A DNA stretch of 64,000 bases from JBBDJB01 sp040880125 (GTDB lineage Bacteria; Planctomycetota; Planctomycetia; Pirellulales; JBBDJB01), in the NCBI GenBank assembly GCA_040880125.1, contig JBBDJB010000018.1, forward strand, positions 62,001 through 126,000. Reading direction: 5' to 3'. Position 1 is the first letter of the stretch; each line of letters starts with the position of its first letter. Shown here in pieces: positions 44,145 through 52,403 of the stretch. The translations under genes and the position numbers were made by a program. The notes below the pieces were generated by a model. That model searched no databases and was not told where the DNA came from. It saw only the letters and a list, made by a program, of their open reading frames with translations.

Positions 44145-45794
44145 TTACATCTCAGCGCTGACCGCTTCCCGTGCCTCCAGCACGTTCTCGACCAGCCGCT
44201 CGACGTACTGCTCGTCGATGAACGGCGAGAGAATGTACGACTTCAGCGCGAGGATCGGCTCGCCGTAGTCGGTGTGACGGTAGCAGTTGGTCATCGAGAT
44301 GTGAACGCCCTCGCCCTGCATGGCCCGCCCGTGCAGGTACTGGAAGATGCGCCGGTTGTACTCGTTGTGGGCCAGCAACTCTTCACGAGCGGCCGGATCG
44401 GTCCGTTGGCGGTCCTCAATCGTCCAAGTGTCGACGCCGTCAGGATAGGCGCGGAACAGCGTCACCGTGCCGAAGTTGCCATCGTTGAGCACGGTAGTGG
44501 AGTCGTGCCCCTCGAGATGCTCGCGCAATAGCTCCGCCATCTCGACCAGGTGCCCAAGCAGCACCCGCATGCCGGTCTTGCCGAACAGGTGCAGATTCGC
44601 ATATGCCGCTAGGATGCCGCTGCCGCTGCGCGAGGTCTCCAGCGTATAGACGCCGGGATGACGCTCACCGGTCTGGAACAGGTAGGGCATTTCATCGCGT
44701 CCGCGGATCAACAGTTGCATGTCGTCGCGGTCGCGGACGAGGAACAGGCTGGATATGTACGGAGCAAAGCCGGTCTTGTGAAAGTCGATGCCGATCGAAT
44801 CGGCCAGGTGGAGCTTCGAGATCCGCCGCACGGCGCCGGCCAGTGCGCGCACGGTGCGGGGGCGAAAGCCCAGCGGATTGGCCTCGAAGTCGTAATCATT
44901 GAACACCGACCAGGCCCAGCCGATCACGGCGTCGGCATGCACGTGCGGACGATAGTCGAGCGAATACTCTTCCACCAGCCGGTCGCGCAGCCGGACGATC
45001 GCCTCCAGATCATCGATCCCGAGTGCGTCGGTGGTGCCCATGGTGGCGACGAAGCAGATGATCTTCCGACCGCTGTCCAGCGCCTTCCGCGCGACGGTCT
45101 CCAGCACGTCGATGCGGATATCGTTGGTCAGGTGCGTAGGGACTTGGATCGCGCTGCGTTCGCCGAGGCCCAGCCAGCCGGCGACGTTCAGCCGGCAATA
45201 GTGGCTCTGACCGGACGCGATCAGCACGCCTCCTTCGCCGACTCCGCCCTCCATCGCGCCCGGGATGGCCTTTTCGATGCCGAGCTTCGCGCCGTAAAGG
45301 TTGGTCGCCGTGCCGCCGAAGGTGAAGATGCCGGTCGATCGCTCCGGATCGTACCCCACCAGCCCCGAAACCATCGCGGCGACCTCGACTTCCGCCTCCG
45401 CGAGACCGTAAGACGTGTCGTCGGAGACGAGGTTCGGGTTGTAGATCGACGGCAGCAGCGAGCCGATCACGCTGGGGATCGACGGCGGCGCTACCACGTT
45501 GATCTGCGTGAGCGGATGCGCCCAGATGGGCATCCCCTCGAGCTTCGCCACCAGTTTACGCGTTACCTCCTCGAGCCGCGTCGATTCCTCGGCGATCTGT
45601 TGAGACCGTGCCGCGCGGTAGTCGATCTCCTGCCGGCGGCCCAGCAGCGGCACCTCCGACTTCATCGCATCGACCTGGTCCAGGGCCCGCATAATCGAAA
45701 ACACGAAGTACGAATCGTGCATGCGGTCGGACACCGGCTGCGGAAACGCCTGGCGGATCTGCGCCAGCAGCGAGTGGTACAGTGGCTCCAGCAT
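44145..45794 (-). CDS. group II PLP-dependent decarboxylase
   Basis: 549-residue pyridoxal-phosphate enzyme of the glutamate/aromatic decarboxylase fold. The PLP phosphate region is TFGGTATNLYGAKLGIEKA, the aspartate-bearing HVHADAVIGWAW follows, and the internal aldimine lysine lies in IGIDFHKTGFAPYIS. Substrate could be glutamate, aspartate or an aromatic amino acid; the sequence does not decide. ATG 45794 (MLEPLYHSLL) is preferred; the frame goes on to 45881 with an unlikely cysteine-rich start. It diverges from the small helical gene at 45974. Confidence 0.87.
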   Translation of the reverse strand: MLEPLYHSLLAQIRQAFPQPVSDRMHDSYFVFSIMRALDQVDAMKSEVPLLGRRQEIDYRAARSQQIAEESTRLEEVTRKLVAKLEGMPIWAHPLTQINVVAPPSIPSVIGSLLPSIYNPNLVSDDTSYGLAEAEVEVAAMVSGLVGYDPERSTGIFTFGGTATNLYGAKLGIEKAIPGAMEGGVGEGGVLIASGQSHYCRLNVAGWLGLGERSAIQVPTHLTNDIRIDVLETVARKALDSGRKIICFVATMGTTDALGIDDLEAIVRLRDRLVEEYSLDYRPHVHADAVIGWAWSVFNDYDFEANPLGFRPRTVRALAGAVRRISKLHLADSIGIDFHKTGFAPYISSLFLVRDRDDMQLLIRGRDEMPYLFQTGERHPGVYTLETSRSGSGILAAYANLHLFGKTGMRVLLGHLVEMAELLREHLEGHDSTTVLNDGNFGTVTLFRAYPDGVDTWTIEDRQRTDPAAREELLAHNEYNRRIFQYLHGRAMQGEGVHISMTNCYRHTDYGEPILALKSYILSPFIDEQYVERLVENVLEAREAVSAEM

Positions 45795-45973
45795 GGCAAT
45801 CGGGGGTTCTGTGCAGGACCTGATGGACGAGAAACCGCACACACGGCAAACACATGTGGCTTCACCGGGGCGGCCCGCCATCCTAACGCGCCGATCGATA
45901 CGGTAAAACTAGGGCACGTATTATGCAGTCTTTCCTTCGCGCGAATTCGAACTAGAGAAGTTGAGGACCGACG

Positions 45974-46480
45974 ATGGAGAACCGTCTGTTGCATATCTAC
46001 CTGGACGACCACATCGCCCTGATGGTGGCGGAGATGGAACTGGCGGCGCGCTGTGGGCGAAGCAATCGCGGAACGCCGCTGGCTCAATTTCTGGAGCAGC
46101 TTCAAAAGGACGTCGCTGCCCAGAAGCAGGTCGCCGAAGGCGTACTGAGACAAACCGGAGGACGCAGCTCCCTCGAGGGCCGCATGAAGCAAAGCGCGGC
46201 ATGGTTCGCCGAGAAGCTCGGCCGGCTGAAGCTGAACGGCGCGCTGCTCCACTATTCTGCGTTAAGTCGGGTGCTGGAACTGGAGACGCTGTCCGCGGCG
46301 GCCCAGCAGCGGATCGCCGTGTGGGAAAACTGCGACGCGGTGCAAAACGCCGACCTCGCCATGGCCGACGGTTGCTACGCAAGGTGTCGACAGCAGGCCC
46401 AACAGCATCTGGAAGAACTTATCGGATTTCGTCGGCTGGCAGCCAGTTGGGCATTTGGTAAAGGCAGCGTCCGAAACTGA
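45974..46480 (+). CDS. four-helix protein, ferritin-like
   Basis: 168 residues, nearly all helical, with HIALMVAEMELAARCGRSNR near residue 13 and long helices up to about 155 (CYARCRQQAQQHLEELIGFR). The pattern resembles the ferritin-like/DUF892 fold, and a DUF892 protein is encoded nearby on the opposite strand, but no clear metal ligands (ExxH pairs) are conserved, so I do not assign iron binding. ATG 45974 has GAGG just upstream. Confidence 0.6.
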   Translation: MENRLLHIYLDDHIALMVAEMELAARCGRSNRGTPLAQFLEQLQKDVAAQKQVAEGVLRQTGGRSSLEGRMKQSAAWFAEKLGRLKLNGALLHYSALSRVLELETLSAAAQQRIAVWENCDAVQNADLAMADGCYARCRQQAQQHLEELIGFRRLAASWAFGKGSVRN

Positions 46481-46625
46481 GTTGCCGGGGAGTTGATCAC
46501 AGGGGCGGCATTTGCAGCCCGGGATAGGCACTATCAAGCCCCACTCGATCGGTCACGAAGCCGCCGCTGGGCACCCCAAGCCAGTGGCACACAAACGGGT
46601 GCCAGCACTGATCTCGAGAAGCACC

Positions 46626-46668
46626 TAAAAATAAGGCCGCACAGCGCATGCAGGCGCTGCGCGGCCTT
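46626..46668 (-). terminator. Rho-independent terminator of the DUF892 gene
   Basis: AAGGCCGCACAGCGC (46633-46647) pairs with GCGCTGCGCGGCCTT (46654-46668) at 14 of 15 positions around a six-base loop. On the minus strand the stem is followed by TTATTTTTA, the usual U-tract. It lies 20 bases past the DUF892 stop. Confidence 0.8.
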
Positions 46669-46688
46669 TGCGGAGCTACTTGCCGTGT

Positions 46689-47201
46689 TTACCGCGTCGC
46701 GGCCTGGACGTTGACAGAACCTTCGGCAATACCGGTCAACTTCTTGTCCGCGGCACGCTCCTCGTCAAGCGTTTCCTGGAGGAGGCGAGCGACCTCACTC
46801 TGATTGAGCCGCTGCGCCAGCGTTCGGGCGGTGCCGTAGGCGGCGATCTCGTAGTGCTCGACGCGTTGCGCCGCACCGATCATCGCCGCGTCTTTCACGG
46901 CCGCGTCACCGTCCGCCTTGAGGATATCCTCGCCCTCGGAGATCAGACCCTTCATCGCGTCGCACGTCTCGCGGCGAGGCTTTTTCCCGAGTTTGTTGAA
47001 GATCGTTTCCAGCCGCTCCACCTGCTTCTCGGTCTCTTTGAGATGGGACTGGAACGCGATTTTAAGTTGCTGATCGTGGGCGGCTTCCGCCATCTGCGGC
47101 AGGGCCTTCGTCAGCCGTTTCTCGGCGTCATACAAGTCCTCGATCTCCAGAAGAAACAGGTCATCGAGCGAGTTCAGTTCCATGCCGGTGAAGATTCCCA
47201 T
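46689..47201 (-). CDS. ferritin-like DUF892 (YciE/YciF) protein
   Basis: 170-residue four-helix protein. It starts FTGMELNSLDDLFLLEIEDL, with the LYDAEKRLTKALPQMAEAA helix, and continues with ADGDAAVKDAAMIGAAQRVE and HYEIAAYGTARTLA. DUF892 proteins resemble ferritins and rubrerythrins, are often produced in stress, and may bind di-iron. ATG 47201 has AAGGAG (spaced eight bases) in front, which decides the start over a longer frame to 47306. A clear terminator follows. Confidence 0.88.
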   Translation of the reverse strand: MGIFTGMELNSLDDLFLLEIEDLYDAEKRLTKALPQMAEAAHDQQLKIAFQSHLKETEKQVERLETIFNKLGKKPRRETCDAMKGLISEGEDILKADGDAAVKDAAMIGAAQRVEHYEIAAYGTARTLAQRLNQSEVARLLQETLDEERAADKKLTGIAEGSVNVQAATR

Positions 47202-47506
47202 CACTGGTCTCCTTTGTTTGGTCCATTGTTCATCGAGTCCGGCGCTCGAAACACATCGCTGAGAGAGCCGGAAGGTCGTTCCCCAGTGCAATGACCAACG
47301 TTGCAAACCCCGTGCCGTCGTCCCAGTTCACGGGGCAACGCTGCATCGGCCAAAGGGTTCGCGCACCGGCGAATGCTTGCGTGCAAGATACTGTCATTTC
47401 GCCGCGGAAGATGACTCTTCTTCACGGTCACCGACAGTTTGTCCCCGCCGACCGGCTCGCAATCTGGCCCTCTGACGGCCAGTGGCCGCCACCAGTTCCG
47501 CGGAGA
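47202..47506. other. 305-base region without an intact gene
   Basis: Upstream of the DUF892 gene. Frames here are short and Arg-rich; nothing recognised. It borders the decayed methyltransferase at 47507, and the DUF892 promoter is presumably within it. Confidence 0.35.
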
Positions 47507-47875
47507 TCATGTCGGCCTGTAAGTCGGGTGGGCTTTCGCCAGTTGGCAGAGGTACACCTCCGGCAGGATGCGCCGGACGATCTGCATGCCGCTGGAGCGC
47601 AGCATCGCTTAGACACAGGCGCGGTTGGCTGCCCACCAGTTGGTAGGGTCGTTCGCCAGGCGATGTTCGATAAACGCCATCAGGGGCCAGCCGGGCTGCA
47701 GCATGATCTGCCGCGGGTCCAGGCCAAAGTCCGGCGGCGCGGGGGCGACCGTCTCGCCCGGCATTGTCATCGTTTGAAACAACATCAGCCGACGCACGCG
47801 GCGCGCGACGATGTCCAGCCCGAGCATCGGGTAGTCGCCGCAAAGCACCGAACGCGGGACGAATATGGGACTGGC
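47507..47875 (-). pseudogene. fragment of a SAM-dependent methyltransferase
   Basis: The minus-strand frame from about 47875 encodes YPMLGLDIVARRVRRLML and FQTMTMPGE, then PGWPLMAFIEHRLANDPTNW and NRACV. It then meets TAA at 47609-47611, where related proteins (the Rta_06860/CmoB-like methyltransferase family, recognised by eye) would read through. After the stop the same frame continues with AMLRSSGMQIVRRILPEVYL to a TGA at 47507. The N-terminal SAM-binding part is absent. A single-base change plus a 5-prime truncation makes this a pseudogene. Confidence 0.6.
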
Positions 47876-47987
47876 TCGTTATCCCAAGGCAGGCGGCCGA
47901 CACTCGCGGTTTTGGCTGTTTCCGATAACATGCTGTCCCATTTTCGGGTCCCCGTGCCTCAGTTGCGCAATTGAAGAGGGGCCGTTA

Positions 47988-48061
47988 AAAAGGGGACAAG
48001 CACGATGCGTGCAGCGACTCGCCGAGGACAACTTTTCCGCGCATCGAGCCAGTCCCCTTTT
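47988..48061 (-). terminator. long palindromic terminator after sdhCAB
   Basis: Imperfect 22-base inverted repeat: AAAAGGGGAC-GC-CGATGCG type arm at 47988-48009 against 48040-48061 (19 of 22 positions complementary), with a 30-base loop. On the minus strand it follows the sdhB stop by about 43 bases and ends in CCCCTTTTTAA, so it can act as a Rho-independent terminator. The outer AAAAGGGGAC/GTCCCCTTTT arms may also mark a dispersed palindromic element. Confidence 0.6.
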
Positions 48062-48104
48062 CGACACCGGCCAACGGATTCCGCCAGCGCCCGTCTTATG
48101 GTGT

Positions 48105-48860
48105 CTACTCGGCGCGCTGCCCGCGCCGGCCGACTTTCAGATAATCGCGATTCATCCGCGCGATAAAGTCGACGCTGATCTCCGCGGGGCACACCGCTTC
48201 GCATTCGGTGTACAGCGTGCAGCTTCCGAAGCCTTCTTCTTCCATCTGCGCCACCATGCGGCGGGCCCGGGCATAGCGCTCCGGCTGCCCCTGGGGAAGC
48301 AGTCCCAAGTGCGAGATTTTGGCCGAGGTGAATAGCTGTGCCGCAGCATTAGGGCATGCCGCGACGCAGGCTCCGCAGCCGATGCAAGCCGCCGCGTCCA
48401 TCGACCGCTCTGACATATCCTTGCCGACCGCGATGTTGTTCGCCTCCGGAGCACTGCCGGTGGAAACGGAGATGTATCCGCCGCTGGCGATGATCCGATC
48501 GAGCGCGCCGCGATTCACCACCAGGTCTTTGATCACCGGAAACGCCGTGGCGCGGAACGGCTCGATCACCAGCGTCTGCCCGTCAGCGAACTCGCGCATA
48601 TGAAGCTGGCACGTGGCCGTAGCCGACCGCGGGCCGTGCGCGACGCCATTGATCATGAAGCCGCACGTCCCGCAGATCCCCTCGCGGCAATCGTTGTCGA
48701 AGGCGATCGGCTCCTCCCCCCGCGTGATCAGGCCTTCGTTGACTGTGTCGAGCATCTCCAGAAACGACATGTCCGGCGACACGTCCCGGGCTTCATACGG
48801 CTCCAGCCGGCCCGGTGCGTCGCGCCGCGGCTGTCTCCAGACTTTCAGTTGGAATTGCAT
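48105..48860 (-). CDS. sdhB: succinate dehydrogenase/fumarate reductase iron-sulfur subunit
   Basis: 251 residues. The plant-type [2Fe-2S] motif is CREGICGTCGFMINGVAH (about residues 58-75). The C-terminal [4Fe-4S] motif CIGCGACVAACP (about 152-163) and the later cysteines (CTLYTECEAVCP) complete the [3Fe-4S]/[4Fe-4S] set. It passes electrons from the flavoprotein to the quinone-binding membrane subunit in respiration. The start is one base after the sdhA stop. Long terminator-like palindrome downstream. Confidence 0.95.
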   Translation of the reverse strand: MQFQLKVWRQPRRDAPGRLEPYEARDVSPDMSFLEMLDTVNEGLITRGEEPIAFDNDCREGICGTCGFMINGVAHGPRSATATCQLHMREFADGQTLVIEPFRATAFPVIKDLVVNRGALDRIIASGGYISVSTGSAPEANNIAVGKDMSERSMDAAACIGCGACVAACPNAAAQLFTSAKISHLGLLPQGQPERYARARRMVAQMEEEGFGSCTLYTECEAVCPAEISVDFIARMNRDYLKVGRRGQRAE

Positions 48861-48861
48861 C

Positions 48862-50778
48862 TTACCGGTAGTCCCTTTGCGCCAGTTGTACGAACTCGAA
48901 CTGCAGCGGCTCGCTTTGGAGCTTGGGCGGCTGATCGTCGCCCGAAAACTCCCATGCGGCGACGTGGCAGTAGTTCTCGTCGTCGCGATCGATCCGTCCG
49001 TCGGGGGTGGAGTAGTCCTCGCGGAAATGGCCGCCGCACGACTCCCGCCGGTGCAGTGCGTCCAGACACATCAACTCGGCCAGCTCGAAGAAGTCGTTTA
49101 CCCGGCCCGCTTTCTCCAGCGACTGGTTCAAGTTGTCTTCCTCTCCCACCACCTGGACCTGCGCACGATACTCTTCCCGCAGATTGCGGATCCGCTCGAT
49201 CGCCTCGCGAAGCCCTTCTTCATTGCGGGTCATGCCGCACTCGTTCCAGCAGATCTGCCCCAGCTCGCGATGAAATGAATCGACGGTGCGCTTTCCGCTC
49301 GCCCCCAGCAGAGCGGCAATCCGCTGATGGACCTGATCGGTGGTGGCTTGGAACGCCTCGTGCCGAAGGTCGGGCTTCTCGCGCCCCACTTGGCCGCTCA
49401 GATAGGAAGCGATCGTAATCGGGAGAATGAAGTAGCCGTCGGCCAGCCCCTGCATCAGCGCGCTCGCCCCCAGGCGGTTGGCCCCATGATCGGAGAAGTT
49501 CGCCTCGCCGATGACGAACAGCCCAGGCAACGTGCTCATCAGGTTGTAGTCGACCCACAGGCCGCCCATCGTGTAGTGCGGAGCGGGATAAATCCGCATC
49601 GGCACCCGGTACGGATCCTCGTCGGTAATCCGGCGGTACATCTCGAACAGGTTGCCGTAGCGGTCGGTCACCTGCTCGCGGCCGAGCCGCTCCAGCGCGT
49701 CGGCCATGTCGAGATAGACGCCGTGGTCATTGGGACCGACGCCGTGTCCGGCATCGACCGCCCGCTTGGCACTGCGCGAAGCCAGGTCGCGCGGCACCAA
49801 GTTGCCATACGCCGGGTACTCCCGCTCCAGGAAGTAGTCCCGCTGGGACTCGGGGATCTCGCCCGGCGGACGCTTGTCGTCCTTGTCCTGCGGCACCCAC
49901 ACTCGGGCGTCGTTGCGAAGCGACTCGCTCATCAGCGTGAGCTTCGACTGATGATGTCCGCTGGGAGGGATGCACGTGGGGTGGATCTGCGTGAAGCAGG
50001 GGTTCGCCATGGCGGCTCCCCGCCGATACGCCCGCCAAATCGCCGTGGCATTGCTGCCCTTGGCGTTGGTAGAGAGATAATAGACGTTGCCGTAGCCGCC
50101 GGTGGCCAGCACCGTGGCGTGCGCGGCATGGGCTCGGATCTCGCCAGTCGCCAGATCGCGAACGATGATGCCCGCGGCGCGTCCGTCCGTCACCACCAAA
50201 TCCAGCATCTCCGACCGCGGGTGCATCACCACCTGCCCCCGGGCGATCTGCCGGGTAAGCGCCTGATACACGCCCAGCATGAGCTGCTGGCCGGTCTGAC
50301 CTCGGCAGTAAAACGTGCGCGAGACCTGCACGCCTCCGAACGAGCGGACGTCAAGCATGCCGCCGTATTCGCGGGCGAAAGGCACCCCCTGGGCTACGCA
50401 CTGGTCGATGATCTTCAAGCTGAGCTGTGCCAGCCGGTAGACGTTCGCCTCGCGCGAGCGAAAGTCGCCTCCCTTGATCGTGTCGTGAAACAGCCGATAG
50501 ACGCTGTCGCCGTCGGGCTGATATCCCTTGGCCGCGTTGATGCCGCCTTGCGCAGCCACGCTATGGGCGCGGCGGGGGCTGTCCTGGTAGCAGAAGCACT
50601 GCACGCGGTAACCAAGCTCTGCCAGAGTCGCTGCCGCTGCGCCTCCGGCCAATCCGGAGCCGACGACGATCACCTCCAGCTTCCGCCGGTTGGCCGGGCT
50701 AACCAGCTTGGTGCGGGAACAGTAGTCGTCCCACTTATCGGCGAGCGGGCCTTCCGGGATGTGCGACACTAGCTCCAT
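48862..50778 (-). CDS. sdhA: succinate dehydrogenase/fumarate reductase flavoprotein subunit
   Basis: 638-residue catalytic subunit that oxidises succinate with covalently bound FAD. The dinucleotide loop is VIVVGSGLAGGAAAA (about residues 36-50), the FAD-attachment histidine lies in RAHSVAAQGGINA, and active-site motifs include HPTCIP and the late HYTMGGLWVDYN and GANRLGASALMQGLADG. ATG 50778 is chosen: it lies eight bases after the sdhC stop. The frame is open a further 178 codons, but that stretch is antisense-like sequence over sdhC. Confidence 0.95.
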   Translation of the reverse strand: MELVSHIPEGPLADKWDDYCSRTKLVSPANRRKLEVIVVGSGLAGGAAAATLAELGYRVQCFCYQDSPRRAHSVAAQGGINAAKGYQPDGDSVYRLFHDTIKGGDFRSREANVYRLAQLSLKIIDQCVAQGVPFAREYGGMLDVRSFGGVQVSRTFYCRGQTGQQLMLGVYQALTRQIARGQVVMHPRSEMLDLVVTDGRAAGIIVRDLATGEIRAHAAHATVLATGGYGNVYYLSTNAKGSNATAIWRAYRRGAAMANPCFTQIHPTCIPPSGHHQSKLTLMSESLRNDARVWVPQDKDDKRPPGEIPESQRDYFLEREYPAYGNLVPRDLASRSAKRAVDAGHGVGPNDHGVYLDMADALERLGREQVTDRYGNLFEMYRRITDEDPYRVPMRIYPAPHYTMGGLWVDYNLMSTLPGLFVIGEANFSDHGANRLGASALMQGLADGYFILPITIASYLSGQVGREKPDLRHEAFQATTDQVHQRIAALLGASGKRTVDSFHRELGQICWNECGMTRNEEGLREAIERIRNLREEYRAQVQVVGEEDNLNQSLEKAGRVNDFFELAELMCLDALHRRESCGGHFREDYSTPDGRIDRDDENYCHVAAWEFSGDDQPPKLQSEPLQFEFVQLAQRDYR

Positions 50779-50786
50779 CGTTCCCT

Positions 50787-51533
50787 TCACCTCACCCAGC
50801 CGAGCAGAATGACGATCGGAATCAGGATATTTCCCGCAGTGATGATCACGGCGAAGGTCGTGGCGGCCGGTCGCCGCCATGGATTCAGCCGTGGATGGCT
50901 CCAGCCCAGCGACTGAAGCATGCTCCACAGCCCGTGATAGAGATGCAGGCCCAACGCGACTTGCGCGATGATGTACACCGCGGCAATCCACCACGTTCCC
51001 ATGCTCACCACGACGTTGTGGTAGACGTTGTCGTGCTCGAAGTCGGGGTGGATTGTCCCCCAAGTGAGATCGAGCAGGTGAAAGATGACAAACAGCCCGA
51101 TCAGCACGCCCGTCCAGCGCATGGTCCGCGACGCGACTCCAGCCGCCACGGGACGGTACACCTGGTAGCGCGTCTGCCGCGCCCGCATGTTCATTCGCGT
51201 CAGTTGAATGGTGGCCCCGACGTGCAGCGCGAAGGCCACCAGCAGAATGACCCGCACGATCCACAGCGTGCCGGTGTGCGGCACCGCGGGCCCACCGACT
51301 TCGCGGAGCCACTGGGCGTATTCGTTGAGTTTTTCGGCCCCTTGGAAGAGCTTCAGGTTGCCCAGCATATGCACCAGTACGTACAGAAACAGCACCATGC
51401 CGGTCACCGCCATGATCGCCTTCTTGCCGACGGCGGAGCGATAGAAGTGGCTGATCCGGTCTTTCATGAGGGAGGACTGGTCTGCGCTGTTGTCGGAGTA
51501 CACATTCTGCGGGCCGACGGCTGGCTCCTCCAC
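50787..51533 (-). CDS. sdhC: succinate dehydrogenase cytochrome b subunit
   Basis: 248 residues (226 if translation starts at ATG 51467, MKDRISHFY). Five helices are visible, for example MAVTGMVLFLYVLVHMLGNL, WIVRVILLVAFALHVGATI and VLIGLFVIFHLLDLTWG. Histidines in VHMLGN, FHLLDL and LHLYHGL can hold two b hemes. One large cytochrome b with the order sdhC-sdhA-sdhB is the Bacillus/epsilon-type (b558, type B) arrangement, which reacts with a menaquinone pool. The listed start is GTG 51533; neither has a strong ribosome-binding site. Confidence 0.9.
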   Translation of the reverse strand: MEEPAVGPQNVYSDNSADQSSLMKDRISHFYRSAVGKKAIMAVTGMVLFLYVLVHMLGNLKLFQGAEKLNEYAQWLREVGGPAVPHTGTLWIVRVILLVAFALHVGATIQLTRMNMRARQTRYQVYRPVAAGVASRTMRWTGVLIGLFVIFHLLDLTWGTIHPDFEHDNVYHNVVVSMGTWWIAAVYIIAQVALGLHLYHGLWSMLQSLGWSHPRLNPWRRPAATTFAVIITAGNILIPIVILLGWVR

Positions 51534-51790
51534 CCGTTCTTGTGCCGAGGTCCCATTATGCCAAAGTGTGCCACAGCCACGTTACATGCCGCAGCGTCCG
51601 CTGCATAAGCCATTCCAGGATGAACCGGCTTCGACAGCCAGCGTGATACTCTGTCGACCGAAACGGTGGCGGTATCTGAGAAATTACCCGCTGTCGCTGG
51701 TGCCGGTGACCCTGTGGTACGATGCGTGCTTAATTCCGCGGCGACGTCTCACCACCTTGGCCCCGGCATTACGCGCCCATTGCCCCCGAT

Positions 51791-52366
51791 ATGATCACCT
51801 TCCGCCTCACGACACCCCAACTGGAGCGGTTCGCGGCACGTCAAAACGAATCGACGTTCAGCTACGAGCAGGTCGGCGCGACACGCGGCAACTTTCCTGC
51901 CGGTTTCCAACAGCACACCGTCCGCGTTCCGCTGGGCAAAACGCACGGGGCGTTCCAGGCGGCCCAGGCGGCTCTGGAGCAGTGGAGCCACTTCGACACC
52001 GGCTGGACCCGATTGTTTCCGCCGACTCCGCCGATCGAGCCAGGCACGAACGTGGCCGTGGGGGCTCGGGTGGCGGCGCTTTGGTCAGTGAACGCCTGCC
52101 GCATCATCTATGTCGTCCGCGAGCCGACTCTCTTCGCCTTCGGGTATGGCACGCTCACCGACCACGCTGAGTGCGGCGAAGAGCGGTTTCAAGTCGAGTG
52201 GAATCCGGAAGACGACACCGTGCACTATCTCGTGACGGCCTTTTACCGGCCGAGCCGCTGGTGGTCGCGGGTCGGCTGGCGGCTGCTGCGACGCAAGGTC
52301 GATCGGTTCCGCATCGACTCGGCCGCGGCCATGCAGCGCGAGCTGGTTCGAGTGGCTTCCGCTTGA
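51791..52366 (+). CDS. DUF1990 protein
   Basis: 191-residue soluble protein of the DUF1990 family, recognised by TFSYEQVGATRGNFPAGFQQ near residue 22, RVAALWSVNACRIIYVVRE in the middle and FAFGYGTLTDHAECGEERFQ after it, and the final FYRPSRWWSRVGWRLLRRKV. The fold is thought to be SRPBCC-like; function unknown. Isolated, and convergent with the glycoside hydrolase gene. Confidence 0.85.
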   Translation: MITFRLTTPQLERFAARQNESTFSYEQVGATRGNFPAGFQQHTVRVPLGKTHGAFQAAQAALEQWSHFDTGWTRLFPPTPPIEPGTNVAVGARVAALWSVNACRIIYVVREPTLFAFGYGTLTDHAECGEERFQVEWNPEDDTVHYLVTAFYRPSRWWSRVGWRLLRRKVDRFRIDSAAAMQRELVRVASA

Positions 52367-52403
52367 CTTCGCCGCCGCGCACCGCGCGTATGACTCCGAC
52401 CGC

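Noticed and set aside
49327..50772. 481-residue plus-strand frame opposite sdhA
   Set aside because: Antisense of a well-supported succinate dehydrogenase flavoprotein.
50779..51312. 178-codon N-terminal extension of sdhA
   Set aside because: It overlaps sdhC in another frame and lacks family sequence. The conserved start lies at 50778.
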